Both the position numbers and the translations under genes were made by a program. The notes beneath the pieces are model-generated. The model was not told the origin of the DNA, searched no databases, and worked only from the letters and a program-made list of their open reading frames with translations. Of a stretch of DNA of 64,000 nt, positions 46,343-57,177 are shown in pieces (position 1 is the stretch's first letter; each line of letters opens with the position of its first letter). The DNA comes from Rhododendron vialii (Eukaryota; Streptophyta; Magnoliopsida; Ericales; Ericaceae): assembly GCF_030253575.1 (NCBI RefSeq), contig NC_080560.1:10288501-10352500 (forward strand). The letters run 5' to 3'.

Positions 46343-48656
46343 GCAACCTCATGTTGAAACCATCAATGAACCTCTTTTTTGTGAGATTCTTGTAGTAAGT
46401 TGGGGTCAAATCAAGAGTATGAATATTATTCAATGTTTTAAGATCTTTAATTGTACGTGCAGTATATCTATGTAATAATCTTTATATATCGATAAATGTA
46501 AAATGTTACCCGACAATACCAACCGGTATGATATTCAGAGAATCTTAGATGAAATTCACCTCACGAAGATGTATAAAATCCATCAACAACAAAGATTTTT
46601 GAGATATACAAGTCTTTTAATATCAAATCTAGGTGAGTTTAATTCACTTTCTGACATTTATGACATTCCTTATTTCTCTAAAGAGCACTCTCCGACCACT
46701 CCTCTTTTACGTATGTGTCGCTCCCACATATTTAATTGTGGAATAAATTCCACGCATATGTAGAGAAGAGTGGCCGGGAAGAAGTCGGTAGGAGTGTACC
46801 TAGACTTATTGGTTTGTGTCACCCTTATTTCCCTCTTTCATAGTAGTAATTTTGCCCTACGTCCTAAGGTTGAAAATATTGCTCATAGGTCCTATCAAAA
46901 CACTTTACTTCCCACAAAGCCCTCAAATAAAAAAACACACTTAAAACACACTTAAATCACCCTTATATATTACTAGTACACTATTTGTAATACTATATGA
47001 CGACATACATTTTCAAAATTAAAATTCTAATTATGAATTAATAAAAACAAAGAAATAATTGCACATTCGATTGTCCAAAAATCTTTTTTTAAATAGAAAT
47101 TTTGACCAAAAAAAAAATCCTAATAGTTTTTTTACACCTCTCAACAAAATATTTGTATAAAATAAGATAATACCAACTATTTTTTCTAGGTGAGGTCACA
47201 TGAGATCGTCAAAAAACTCACTCACCTACCGGAGAAATTTATATATTTATAAAAAATACAAGTTTACCAAATTGTTGTAATAGATTTCTTAACTATTTTA
47301 TCAAAACAAAGAACGGTATCAAAAATGATGAATTAGTAAAAAATGGAGAAATTTTATAAAGTGAGTTGATTTATCAAAATATAGAGTTCCTTTACTAGAG
47401 AGCATGAAAAAAATGATTATATCTATCACATCCACATAAAAAGTTTACCTTCCTTGGTCAATGTACGAGTAAAATAGTTCGGAGAATTAAGCCCAGTGTA
47501 GTGCTATGAGGCGTGTTTTCTATAACAAAAGTCTTCTTTAACAAGGGCACAATGAGGGGTTCCAATGACCTGTGGATCCAACCAAACCCTATGGCGACAG
47601 AAGAGTTGGCTTTAATCGCAACGAGTTTATTGAACAACAGTCACGAACAAGGATAATTTGAGCCCAAAAGGGATTGCCAAACCAGAAACAATTGGTCAGA
47701 GATAGATCTGATGGTAGTGATTTCAATCATGGGCGGTGGATGAGATGCGTAGATTGGTGGGATTGATTGATGTTTGCTGGGGCTAGACACGGTAATAAAA
47801 ATTGAGCTAAAGACGATAGGGCTGAGAGGGAATTTATAGGCGTGATGGGGTCGTGAATAATGGTAGTGGACGGGTGACAGTTGTCACGAAGGTGGCACGA
47901 CTACTTGGTAGCATGATAAAGGGTTAGTGTAGGCTTGGAGCGTTGGTTGGATTTTGGAGTTCGAGATTGGAAAGGTTAACGTAACGTCAATGATGGCAAA
48001 TAGATCGATGGTTGACAAATCGTTTAATAGATCGTCCAGTACTTATGGAGGACGACGAATATCTTCTATTCACCTGTTTAAAAGTACTTATCTCAATATT
48101 TACTCTCAAAAGAAACTTAATAATCATCTCTTATGCACAGACAGTTACGTAAATGTAAACACGTTTAAACTCGCATGCATGCTTGAAATGGTCGTGCATC
48201 CTCATAAAAGATCATGAGGAGTGTACTACTATTTCAAATTTTGTGAACTAGTGGATTTAAAACACAAATAAATAGAGTAACTTAAGAAAATACTCCTTTA
48301 TTGCCAAAAAAAAATTTGTGCCAAGGAGCTAGACTTCAACAAGTCGAATTCCAAGGTTATTTTTTGCAATTTCTACTATTTGGTAATTTTAGAGAATTTT
48401 CAGACTCTTGAAATTATAGTACGAGGTTGAAAGAGACCAAGAAAAAAAAACAGAGAGAAAACCACGTGCTACTTTCTGTCGAAGCCATGAATGAGCCGGA
48501 CCTCGGATAATTCTGAAAAGTTGAGAGGGACAGATGCTTTCTCATTAATGACACTACTCTTACATCTTTCACACACAGATGCCCCTTGAATTGATTTTTG
48601 TCTCTCTCTCTCTCTCTCCAACTTCTGAAAGTGGACGGTTAAGATGTGCTCACGGC

Positions 48657-48664
48657 TATATAAG
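48657..48664 (+). promoter_or_regulatory. TATA-like box upstream of the DUF789 gene
   Basis: TATATAAG lies about 590 bp before the start codon at 49252. If used, it gives a long leader that contains a CT microsatellite and several short upstream open frames. Motif and orientation only. Confidence 0.4.
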
Positions 48665-49104
48665 TGTGATTGCAGCGCACCTATGCTTCTCCATCCATCT
48701 CCTGTAGTACGAGTCTAGCTTCCTTTTCCTTTTCCTTTTATCGGAAAGAAAAGACATGGGTTTCCGTTGAGGGAGACCTCACGTGGGTTTCCTCACCCTT
48801 TTCGTGGGTTTCAGTGGGTTTCTTTCTCTGTCTATCATTAAACTGCACGAAACACGAGCGAATTTCAGGCACTTAATCCGTCACTGTCTGTCAGAATAAT
48901 TGTTTTATGATCAAGTCGGGTGTTTTTGCTTTGCTTTTAATCCTCGTTGCTTTTTTGTCAATTGGGTCGTTCGGCTTTGGGTTTTCTTTAAGGGTACTGG
49001 AGAAATTGAATTGGCTTTTACACAGCTTTGTCTCGCCTAATTTTCAGGTGAATTGACGACATTGCTAACGAGAATCCCTTCCCGTAAATTTAGAGACAGA
49101 ATTT

Positions 49105-49106
<2 letters not shown>

Positions 49107-49148
<42 letters not shown>
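49107..49148. repeat. (CT)n microsatellite in the probable leader
   Basis: A CT run of about 42 bases located about 100 bp upstream of the DUF789 start codon. CT-rich leaders are common in plant genes. Confidence 0.95.
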
Positions 49149-49153
<5 letters not shown>

Positions 49154-49251
49154 TCCCTCTGTTCGGTGGGGTTCCTCTGTTTTCAGGGTCTTGAGACAGA
49201 ACCAGTCAAATCTCTCTCTTCCTCTGCACTTCTCTCTCTCTATATCTAAAC

Positions 49252-52200
49252 ATGTTTCGAAACAAAGGTCCAATGCAATCAAACCTTGAATGCCTTCTCC
49301 AACGGACCACACCAGTGGTCCCATCCAAAATCCTACCCAAGGTTTGTTTCCTAATTTCACTTTCTTCATTAATTTTGATACAAAGACATGAATTTGGCTC
49401 CTCTGCAAGTCTGTGTTTGGACTGCAGCGAGTCATTTGTGTAATCTCAGTTAGCTGTCCAAAAATATTTAGATTTTGTTGAAAGACTTCACGGCAAGAGT
49501 GGTTTCTTTTCGAGAGGAGTCTTTTTAAAATTTGAACCGTCGAATTTCAAAATCATTGTGGTTTTGTCTTATTATAATGTCTTCTTTTTTGGCAGAGTGA
49601 GATTAGAAAACTAAATACCCTTTGGCACCCTTTAGATAGGGAAGAAGTGGAATACTTCACATTGTCTGATCTTTGGAGTTCTTACGATGAATGGAGTGTT
49701 TACGGCGCCGGAGTTCCGGTCACTTTGAATGACAGCGAATCCCTAGTTCAGTACTATGTCCCTTACCTCTCCGCAATCCAAATCTTCACCAGCAATTCGG
49801 TGGTGACCGGTGCAAGGTATAACTTTCATTCTCTACACTAGTAAATTTGCCAAAATCTGGAACTAAAGGTTAGTTGTGTGATGGCCTCGATTTTAATTGG
49901 GTCCCGCTAGTGATCCCGAGAGATTAGACCAGTAGTCGAGATGCCCGTTAGAGACATGAGTCATCAAATAAAAGGTTACGCGTGTGCTGCTATAAGAATT
50001 TTTGTGTCTAGCTCAAATTATCTTTTATCCATTTTGCGTACTACCGGTACATTTTCGGCTATTGGATAAGATAAAATCTTCTTTCTTATCTCATTGATTT
50101 CCCTCATAATCGTGAGTTGTAAACTTTGAGGTGACTTTCCTATTAGTTAAGAATTTGAATTTTGAGTTGCTTGGGACATCCAAAGGTAATCAATAATTTA
50201 CCTTCTATAGCACCAAAATTCATTTTTTTTTTTTTTTGGCATTTTAATGATATCGGTCTAGATGTCAAACTATGAATGAAACTGAGAATTGAAGAAATGA
50301 TTCTTTTCCGCACGAATCGTGTTGAATTTGTGAATCGAACAGATTCCGTCTTGATCATATATAGAGCATATATTAAAAAAAATCAGTGTATGCTTTGGAT
50401 GACAAAACTATATTTCAAAATTGATTATTTTGGTCCTAAATTTTACAGAAAGTCTACACACACAGCAATCTGTGCATAGATTGTGCACAGATTTTGTTGT
50501 GGGGCCCACCATGGGTCCCACACAAATCATCCAAACCGTTTATTAAATGTAAAATATTTTTTCAAGGGCTCACGTAAAAAATAAGCTCAATCCGATACCT
50601 ATAGGTGCTCGATCCAACCATATAACTTTTCATTATCCGAAAATCTGAATGAAAAGTTAGATGGTTGGATGAAGCACCTATAGGTATCGGATTGAGCTTA
50701 TTTTTTACAGAGACCCTTGAAAAAATGTTTTATATTTAATGCACGGCTCGGATGATTTGTGTGGGACCCATGGTGGGCCCCACAACAAAATCTGTGCACA
50801 ATCTGTGCACAGATCTGCTGTGTGTGTAGCAGCTCTCTAAATTTTAACAAAGCTTGTCTTGAGTGATTATTGCATTGTCCAATGGAAAAAAGACAAACAC
50901 AAGAGATGTGGCTTCAATGAACGCGTTATTTCGTCTCCTTTCTTCATCGATAGAGGTTTCGAATAACCGTTTTTTAAGGTCTTTAAAATTATGTGCCATA
51001 TTTTTGTCTCTCTCTATCCCGCATTATTATTTTGTCCTGATTATTAATCCGTACTTGTGCGAATTTATGAAGACAAGAATCTAAGATACATCATTCAGAA
51101 AGATAAAAATTTCGATACTTCAAATCAAAATGAGAGATTTTTATGCAACAATGAGAAATTTTGTACTTCAAATCTAGAATGTCACACTTTTTCAAACATC
51201 CCTCTTGATGACTTTGAACTATTCTTTTGGCAAGTGAAACATGTTGAATAGTAAAATGCTTGTTCAAGGTACAAGCAATAAAGTTGCTCCTCTCTCTAAC
51301 AGCTTAAACTTTTAGATGAGTTGTGGTCAATAATCTAATAATGCTCTTGGGTTTATCGAATTGAATCGTATGACATGCATTGTGAATCTCAAAATTTCCA
51401 ACTTCAAGCAGTTCACCCACATCTACCGTTGGATAGCTTGTTACATCGAAAGGAATAGATGATACGTATCATGAATTGTATGGTTCTACTGACAAAGATT
51501 TCAGTACTTATGGCTTCTACAATGCAGTTTGCGACAACACATAAGCCTGTGTCCTTAGAGTGCCCTGTTCTCTATCCAGATGAACTCCTGACCGCGCGAT
51601 CGAAACTTGAGATTCACTAGTTTCTACCTGATGCATTCCTAGCCGCACGATGAAGCCTTGAAAACCCATGTATTCCGAGATTCCCTTCACATGCGCAAGG
51701 AGTTTATTAGGACATGAGAACATATAGGGTCTGTTGCCGACAAAAAAAAACATAGGGTCCGTTTGTTCCAATGTCTAAGGTGACATCAAATGTTTGACGA
51801 AAAATTTGTTGGCCGGGATTAAACATCGATGGGTATATAATCTCAGAAAATGTGGAATATACAGCACTATGGGGGTTTGGTATTATTAGGCTGATCATTA
51901 TTAATCTGACAGAGTAATCTGCCCTGTGAGGTTATACATCCTTTCAGGTTATTCCATTCAAAGAAACGGGTCCATAGTGTTTTGAGTCCTGCCCTTTAAA
52001 CTGGTTAGGTTTGTCTAGCAAATAGTCCTGACCTTTAAACTAGTTAGGTTTGTCATGTAGCCGACCCCAAGTGATTGGGACGTAAAGCTCGGTTTGGTTT
52101 GGTTTGGTTTGGTAATTCTTCCATAGTATCACTTTCTAAGCTTGATTTTGAGGTACTATATCAAACGAATTCATGGCGAGTCTTGCTCCTCAGGGAAGAG

Positions 52201-52873
52201 ACCAGTACGCATTCTGAGAGAACGGACTCATTTAGTGACTCACTCAGCTATGAGAGCGAGAGCGAGAAGCTATCAAGATCCGATGGATGTTCCTCCGAGG
52301 ATGGAGTGCTTGAGCAAGAGATCGCATGCCATCCCAAGGACAAACTAGGTTACCTTTACTGTCAGTATTTCGAGATAATAGCTCCTTATGGAAGAGTCCC
52401 TCTCATGGATAAGGTATTGTTTTATCAGTTTCTTTTCCTCTTTTGCACAATTCAAAGCTTACTTGTTGATTTTCTACTCACTTTACTTCCATTGTTGTTT
52501 GCTCGTTTTTTATCTCTCTTTTGGGTGTCCGGCCGAAATCTGACTATTGTTCTCTGAAGCCATTGTGAATGTCTTTCAGTCAACACGCTTCTTCTTGCTC
52601 CATTCCATTTCTGAAACAACTGGACGCCGAAATTATGCATATGTTGAATTCATTTTTTCCATGTCTTTATGGGTTATTATGAGGATATTTTCTTGTCTTT
52701 GAGGTGGGGTTGGTTGGTTTCCTTATTGATCTGGTTTAGAAGGGAAGAGAGATCTGATTCCATGTTTTTTCTGTTACCTTGCTTTCAGATTACTGAGTTA
52801 GCTCAAAGATACCCCAGATTAATGTCTTTAAGGAGTGTGGATCTCTCACCAGCTAGTTGGATGGCAGTTGCTT

Positions 52874-52913
<40 letters not shown>

Positions 52914-53585
52914 TAACTTGAGAGATATGGTTTCCCCTAGAACATGCAAGTCAAGAAAAGAAAGGAAATTGTCTTTTATATCTAAGAAAGTAGGAGATAC
53001 GCCATCAGTTTAAACCGGGGCTCCTAACATCTGTGATAAGATTTCTTTTCAAGATTTCCAGAAGGGGTAAAATTGATATGAATAAGTAATCGGATGGAGA
53101 AAATGATTTTCAGGTATCCAATCTACCACATTCCCATGGGAAGAAACATTAGGGACTTGTCCACATGCTTCCTCACTTTCCACACCCTTTCATCTTCTTT
53201 TCAAGGTATTCTCTGGTCTATTTACCTCACCTTTGCTTATATTTTCTCTCATTGTCACCTATCTTAACTTTTGCCTTTGCCTGAATTGGATTTCCATGTA
53301 AATATCTAACTATGCATCCCTATGTCCCTATCGGTGACAGATTTGGACCTTGAAAGTGGCTTGGAGGGTGATGAAAAGAGGAAGCGAACGCAAGGGGAGG
53401 GAATCTCACTATCTCCTTTTGGCTTGGCCACCTACAAGATGCAGGGCGGCGTTTGGGTGTCCCACAACGGTGGCCGGGACCAAGAGAGGTTGGCGTCGCT
53501 TTTGAGCGTGGCAGATTCGTGGCTAAGGCAGCTGAAGGTCCACCACCATGACTTCAACTACTTCGTGGGGTATCGTCGTGGCTGA
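49252..53585 (+). CDS. DUF789 family protein
   Basis: This encodes a plant protein of unknown function with the DUF789 domain, 317 residues in six exons: 49252-49341, 49596-49816, 52194-52413, 52789-52874, 53114-53205 and 53341-53585. The exons join in phase. Family blocks are visible in order: FLEYTTP-like [17 protein letters not shown] (14-30), [22 protein letters not shown] and [14 protein letters not shown] (about 50-93), a Ser/Glu-rich acidic linker (105-150), [20 protein letters not shown] (about 196-215) and CFLTFHTLS. The protein ends [11 protein letters not shown]. No catalytic motif is known for the family. Intron 2 is 2.4 kb and contains an inverted-repeat element. The donor of exon 4 runs into a CT microsatellite, the weakest junction of the model. 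Confidence 0.92.
50454..50829. mobile_element. Palindromic element, family X copy 1
   Basis: A 376-bp near-perfect palindrome inside DUF789 intron 2. The ends read CTACACACACAGC in both orientations, then ATCTGTGCA..GATTGTGCACAGATTTTG, GGGCCCACCATGGGTCCCAC and a centre with CCGATACCTATAGGTGCTCG. There is no coding potential. Three relatives lie at 62.4-63.5 kb. The superfamily is not assigned because the target duplication is unclear. Confidence 0.8.
52877..52909. repeat. (CT)n microsatellite at a splice donor
   Basis: A CT run of about 33 bases that starts directly after the GT of the exon 4 donor of the DUF789 gene. Confidence 0.95.
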
Positions 53586-53977
53586 AAGTGACTCCAAACT
53601 AGGTTTTAAGTGGTACAAATAACCCTTTTATGTAGTGTTTTTTGGCCTTCGGTTTTGTAGTGGTGCTAATTTTGAGGAATGGCCTTGGAAAAGAGTTTTA
53701 TGGGACCTTTTCTTTTAATTTAAGTTTTGGCCTACTTCATCGATCTCTTGAGATGTCCTCACTCGAGTGGCTTTCTTGGGAGGTTTTTTTCCCCTCTGGA
53801 GAGATAAGGCAGCTTGTTGAGATTAGTACCGGATTAGGAGAGAGAAAAAACCCAGGGACTTTAAAAAGCTCTGGTGAAACTGTTGTCAATTTCTAATTGA
53901 GTAATGGAGTCCTTGTTTATAATTGCCCTTTTATTTATTTTATTTTTTTCTGTGTGCATTAGGCTTTTCAGATTTAG

Positions 53978-54174
53978 AGATGCTATAGTGCTCAATGTGT
54001 AGTGTGGCATTACAACCGTCAAAAGTGTTTTCAACGGTTCAGATTAAAAAAAAAAAAACTCTTCCCTAGAAAAGTTTGTTTTTAATCTGAACCGTTAATT
54101 GATGAGATTGATGGCTGTCAGCCGCCCTACAGGCGCCATACTCAAGGGTGCACTACAGCATCCCGGGTCCAGGG
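53978..54174. mobile_element. Foldback miniature element (family Y, copy 2)
   Basis: The element shares GTGTTTTCAACGGTTCAGATTA and TAATCTGAACCGTTAATTGAT-type arms and a GGGTCCAGGG end with the copy at 4400-4640. The termini GATGCTATAGTGC and, inverted, GATGCTGTAGTGC match. It is more diverged than copy 1. Confidence 0.5.
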
Positions 54175-54314
54175 TTTTCTCAGATCTTTTAGTACAAACT
54201 TCACATACATTTTCCATTAACTCTTCTTTGAATTTCAGAATTTGGAATCAAAATTTGAATCACAGCCTATGGGTAGTTTATTGATGGCTTTTTTGTGGAG
54301 GGGTGGGGGACAAG

Positions 54315-54465
54315 GAGAAATTATTTGGTGCTCTTGGAGCATTGCTTTCGGACCTCCTGTATCATATATTTGTGTGGAATCCACAATAAAATATATGAAT
54401 TCCACAGAAGTGTGTGATGAGGGAGGCCCTTCGGGCATTGCTCCAGGAGCACCAAATAATCTCGG
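54315..54465. mobile_element. Short foldback element
   Basis: Arms of about 30 bases are inverted: ATTATTTGGTGCTCTTGGAG on the left and, reversed, ATTATTTGGTGCTCCTGGAG on the right. The centre repeats GTGGAATCCACA and GAATTCCAC. About 150 bp, non-coding. Confidence 0.7.
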
Positions 54466-55496
54466 GGTCATAACTATTTCTATAGCAATCGCAAAACCCC
54501 AATCTAGCTAGTTTTGCAGTTGAAGGGAAAGATTTGGAGGAATATGTGGTTATCAAGAAGTTTAGCACTATTCCAAATGATATTTGTTGACTTTTGGCTC
54601 ATATTGAAGATTGAAGCTCATTCTACGTTGGTTATTGTCAACTACCATGATGAGTCAGAATCTGACCCTTCAAATCAGTCCCATTAGTCGAGCCCCGCGT
54701 GAAGGTCGGGACCGTTTGGACCAGTGAAGGTAAACAATTGCCGGTCAACTATCTTGCTCCAACATTTATGAAGGAGCTTTTACGACTTTGATCCATGGGG
54801 CATTGAAAGTTTTCAAACCTCTCTTCGAAAATGAAATCTGAAACCTCTCTTCCAAAATAAAATCTGCTACCCGTGATTATAGGCTAAAATTGTTTCACTT
54901 TTAATGTATGTATGTGTTCTCTCTTTCTTTCTCTCTCTAACTTAATGGTCGGAGGGTCCACGTCCGAAAACACAGTCGGTCATTGGACTTATCTTGCAGG
55001 GTCCTTTGGAGCACTTGGATCGGTCATACGGTTTATGGCATCATCTACTTATTGCACCGTAATCAGAATGAACTAGTAACATAGAAATTACGAAGTGAGA
55101 AGAATTGGGTCTTGTATGCGGTTTGTGTACTCTGAGAGAGAGAGAGTGTGAGTGTCTTGGAAATCTCTCCTTCAAAAGTGAAATCTGCTGGGCAATTGTC
55201 AAACCGTAAGCTCAAGCAAATAGACACAAAGACAACAACAATTACAATGCGCTTCGAATGAGGGCATAATAATAAGGAGCGAGTCATCACTCTGCGAGTG
55301 CAAGTTCGACTCTTACCACCAACAAAAAAACACTTGAAGCCACTAGAAATTTGTTCGGGCACCGGTTAATAAATAATAATTAGTAAAAAGGACAACGTTC
55401 TTGGAAGTATCGCTAGCAAGGTATGTTCCCACATGACAACCTTGGAACTTGGGTTTCCATGAATGTCTCCCTTAAAAAGGTTGTTCAAACCCCAAG

Positions 55497-55925
55497 GGCG
55501 TGTTTGATTGCAGATTTCGTTTTGAAAGGATTCGTAATGAGGTGGGATTAGGATTGAGATTGAGAATAAGGTAAGATTATTAATAAGGAGATGAATCATT
55601 TATTCATATTTGCTTTGCACAAGATTAAGATTGAGATTGGAATTAAGAATGAGATGGGATTGTAAAAACATATTAGTTTTAGCTAGGATTAGGATTGAGA
55701 TTGGGATTGAAGTGGGTTTTTAAACTGATTTTGCTCAATTCCATGGGATGAGATTCGTAATAACACCCCCCATGGGTTGACTAATCCCATCAAATGGGGG
55801 GATTGGTATTCCCATGGGATTTGTAATTCATGGGATAAAAATCCAACCAAACACACTTCTTGAACTACACTTCACTTTCAGAGTCCCATCCCAAGCCCCA
55901 GTCCGGCTATCATATCAAACACGCC
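55497..55925. mobile_element. GGCGTGTTTGAT-ended MITE
   Basis: The ends read GGCGTGTTTGAT and are exact inverted repeats. The 5-bp sequence CCAAG flanks both sides, although the true duplication length is uncertain. The body contains many GGGATTAGGATTGAGATT-like words. The end sequence recalls PIF/Harbinger or hAT MITEs; I cannot decide between them. Confidence 0.6.
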
Positions 55926-56218
55926 CCAAGAATACTGGAAAGCTTCTGGCACACCGTTGTTTCTTTTTATTTCCTTAAAAAAATGATTGAAAATGTTGTT
56001 GCCCATCCGAATAAAAATGCCCCCGATTTACGGATTAGAGTCATTCCACATTTTCTTTTGTATTAAGGACAAAACTTCCAAAAAGTCCTAAAACTTAAGC
56101 GGAACTCAACCTAAGCACTTTTCTAGCTTAAATTTTCAATCTAAAATTTTAAAGCAAGAATATATTGAATACTTGGATCAGGTACTAACTGATATTTGAT
56201 TAAATTAATTTATTATAG

Positions 56219-56461
56219 TACTCCCTCCGTCCCAAATTGGATGACAAATTTTTGATCTTTGTACCAATTTCAATTCCTTATATCTTTCAACATGAATATC
56301 AAAAAATATGCAATATGCATCTTGTTTGATAATTCTTGATTAGTTTTATTATACAAAGTTTTCAAATTTGTGAAAAACATTATAGATTGAAAGATATAAA
56401 TAACGAAAAATGACACAAATTTTAAAAAATTGTCATTCTTTTTTAAAATGGAGGGAATACA
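56219..56461. mobile_element. Stowaway-like MITE
   Basis: The left end reads TACTCCCTCCGTCCCA. The right end reads TGTATTCCCTCCATTTTA on the other strand. The interior arms (ATTGGATGACAAATTTT and its inverted relative) also match loosely. This is a decayed Tc1/mariner-type miniature element. Confidence 0.6.
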
Positions 56462-56744
56462 TAGAAGAACAAGTCGTACGATAAGAACACATCCAATCAA
56501 TGAAGTGGGCGCTCGCGATGGGCCACACACGTAGCCAGTAACATTTACCCTCTTTTTATAGTCAGCGAACAAAATAAAACTCACTCCCTTTCTGCCTTTC
56601 AAAAAGCAAAAAAAAAAAAGAAAAAAAGAATGACAAAATAGAATTCATCTCTTTGTAGTTTTTGGTTGCTGTTTAATACTGTAATAACTAATAGCGTGCG
56701 CCCGCCATGGGAAAAACAAATGAAGTAGGTATATTAGCTACGCA

Positions 56745-56750
56745 TATAAA
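56745..56750 (+). promoter_or_regulatory. TATA box of the small basic protein gene
   Basis: TATAAA about 65 bp upstream of the start codon at 56815, a standard spacing for a short-leader plant gene. Confidence 0.5.
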
Positions 56751-56814
56751 TGTATAATATACGAATCATCATCTTGCTTGATCACCAAATAATTATGTTC
56801 TCCTCAATAACACC

Positions 56815-57177
56815 ATGAGCAGTGCGCTAGTAAGAAGCACCACCCTGCGTTTTCGACGGCCGCCGGACGGCTACGAGCCATTGGATCAGAGCAGGAGCAG
56901 AGGAGCCAGCTATTATCCCTATCAAGGCAGGATAACTCGATCGCGGCGAAAGAGAAGGCAGATTTTTCTCAAAACGTACAAGCTGGCCTCAGTAAACTCC
57001 TCGGCAGGGCAATCAAGCTGTACGTCCAGCAAGTTAACGGACTCGGTGGCGGTTAAAGTGAAGAAGATTGCAGCGTCCGTGGTGTCGTTTGTCCGTTTAA
57101 ATTCGTTGCGATCCCGCAACAGTCAATCGGCAATCTGTTCATCGTATCCGTCTGGAGTTCACAAGTCAGGTGTTTAG
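56815..57177 (+). CDS. Small Arg/Ser-rich protein of unknown function
   Basis: An intronless frame of 120 residues that I do not recognise. It is strongly basic, rich in Arg, Ser and Lys (TLRFRRPPDGYEPLDQSRSR near the N terminus, then SRRKRRQ). A moderately hydrophobic helix-like part follows (VAVKVKKIAASVVSFVRL). There is no signal peptide or membrane span. A TATA box lies at plausible distance and the start context (ACACCATGAGC) is acceptable. The SRRKRR cluster could act in nuclear import or membrane binding, which is inference only. It looks more gene-like than the other short frames because of its composition and promoter, but expression is not shown. Confidence 0.6.
   Translation: MSSALVRSTTLRFRRPPDGYEPLDQSRSRGASYYPYQGRITRSRRKRRQIFLKTYKLASVNSSAGQSSCTSSKLTDSVAVKVKKIAASVVSFVRLNSLRSRNSQSAICSSYPSGVHKSGV

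Larger units (their letters stand above)
40201..48650. other. Gene-poor region of about 8.4 kb
   Basis: No protein gene is recognised. The listed short open frames have no domain or family resemblance. The stretch contains a Mutator-type MITE at 41.86 kb, a hAT-type MITE at 44.65 kb, a foldback at 46.14 kb, a GA microsatellite at 45.86 kb, and AT-rich or retrotransposon-like debris. Repeated words such as TTCCGCTAAGGTTTTTATTTTT and TTTACGAGACATGTCATTCTC (about 45.73 kb) also occur near 12.0 kb, marking another dispersed repeat family. Confidence 0.5.
53586..56814. other. Intergenic region with miniature elements
   Basis: The first few hundred bases are probably the DUF789 3' untranslated region. 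The remainder holds a family Y foldback (53978-54174), a foldback at 54315-54465, a GTGTTTGAT-type MITE at 55497-55925, and a Stowaway-like element near 56219-56461. No gene is recognised. Confidence 0.5.

Noticed and set aside
46503-46955. Two plus-strand frames in a gene-poor stretch
   Set aside because: They lack recognisable motifs and lie in AT-rich DNA without supporting signals; kept out for lack of evidence.
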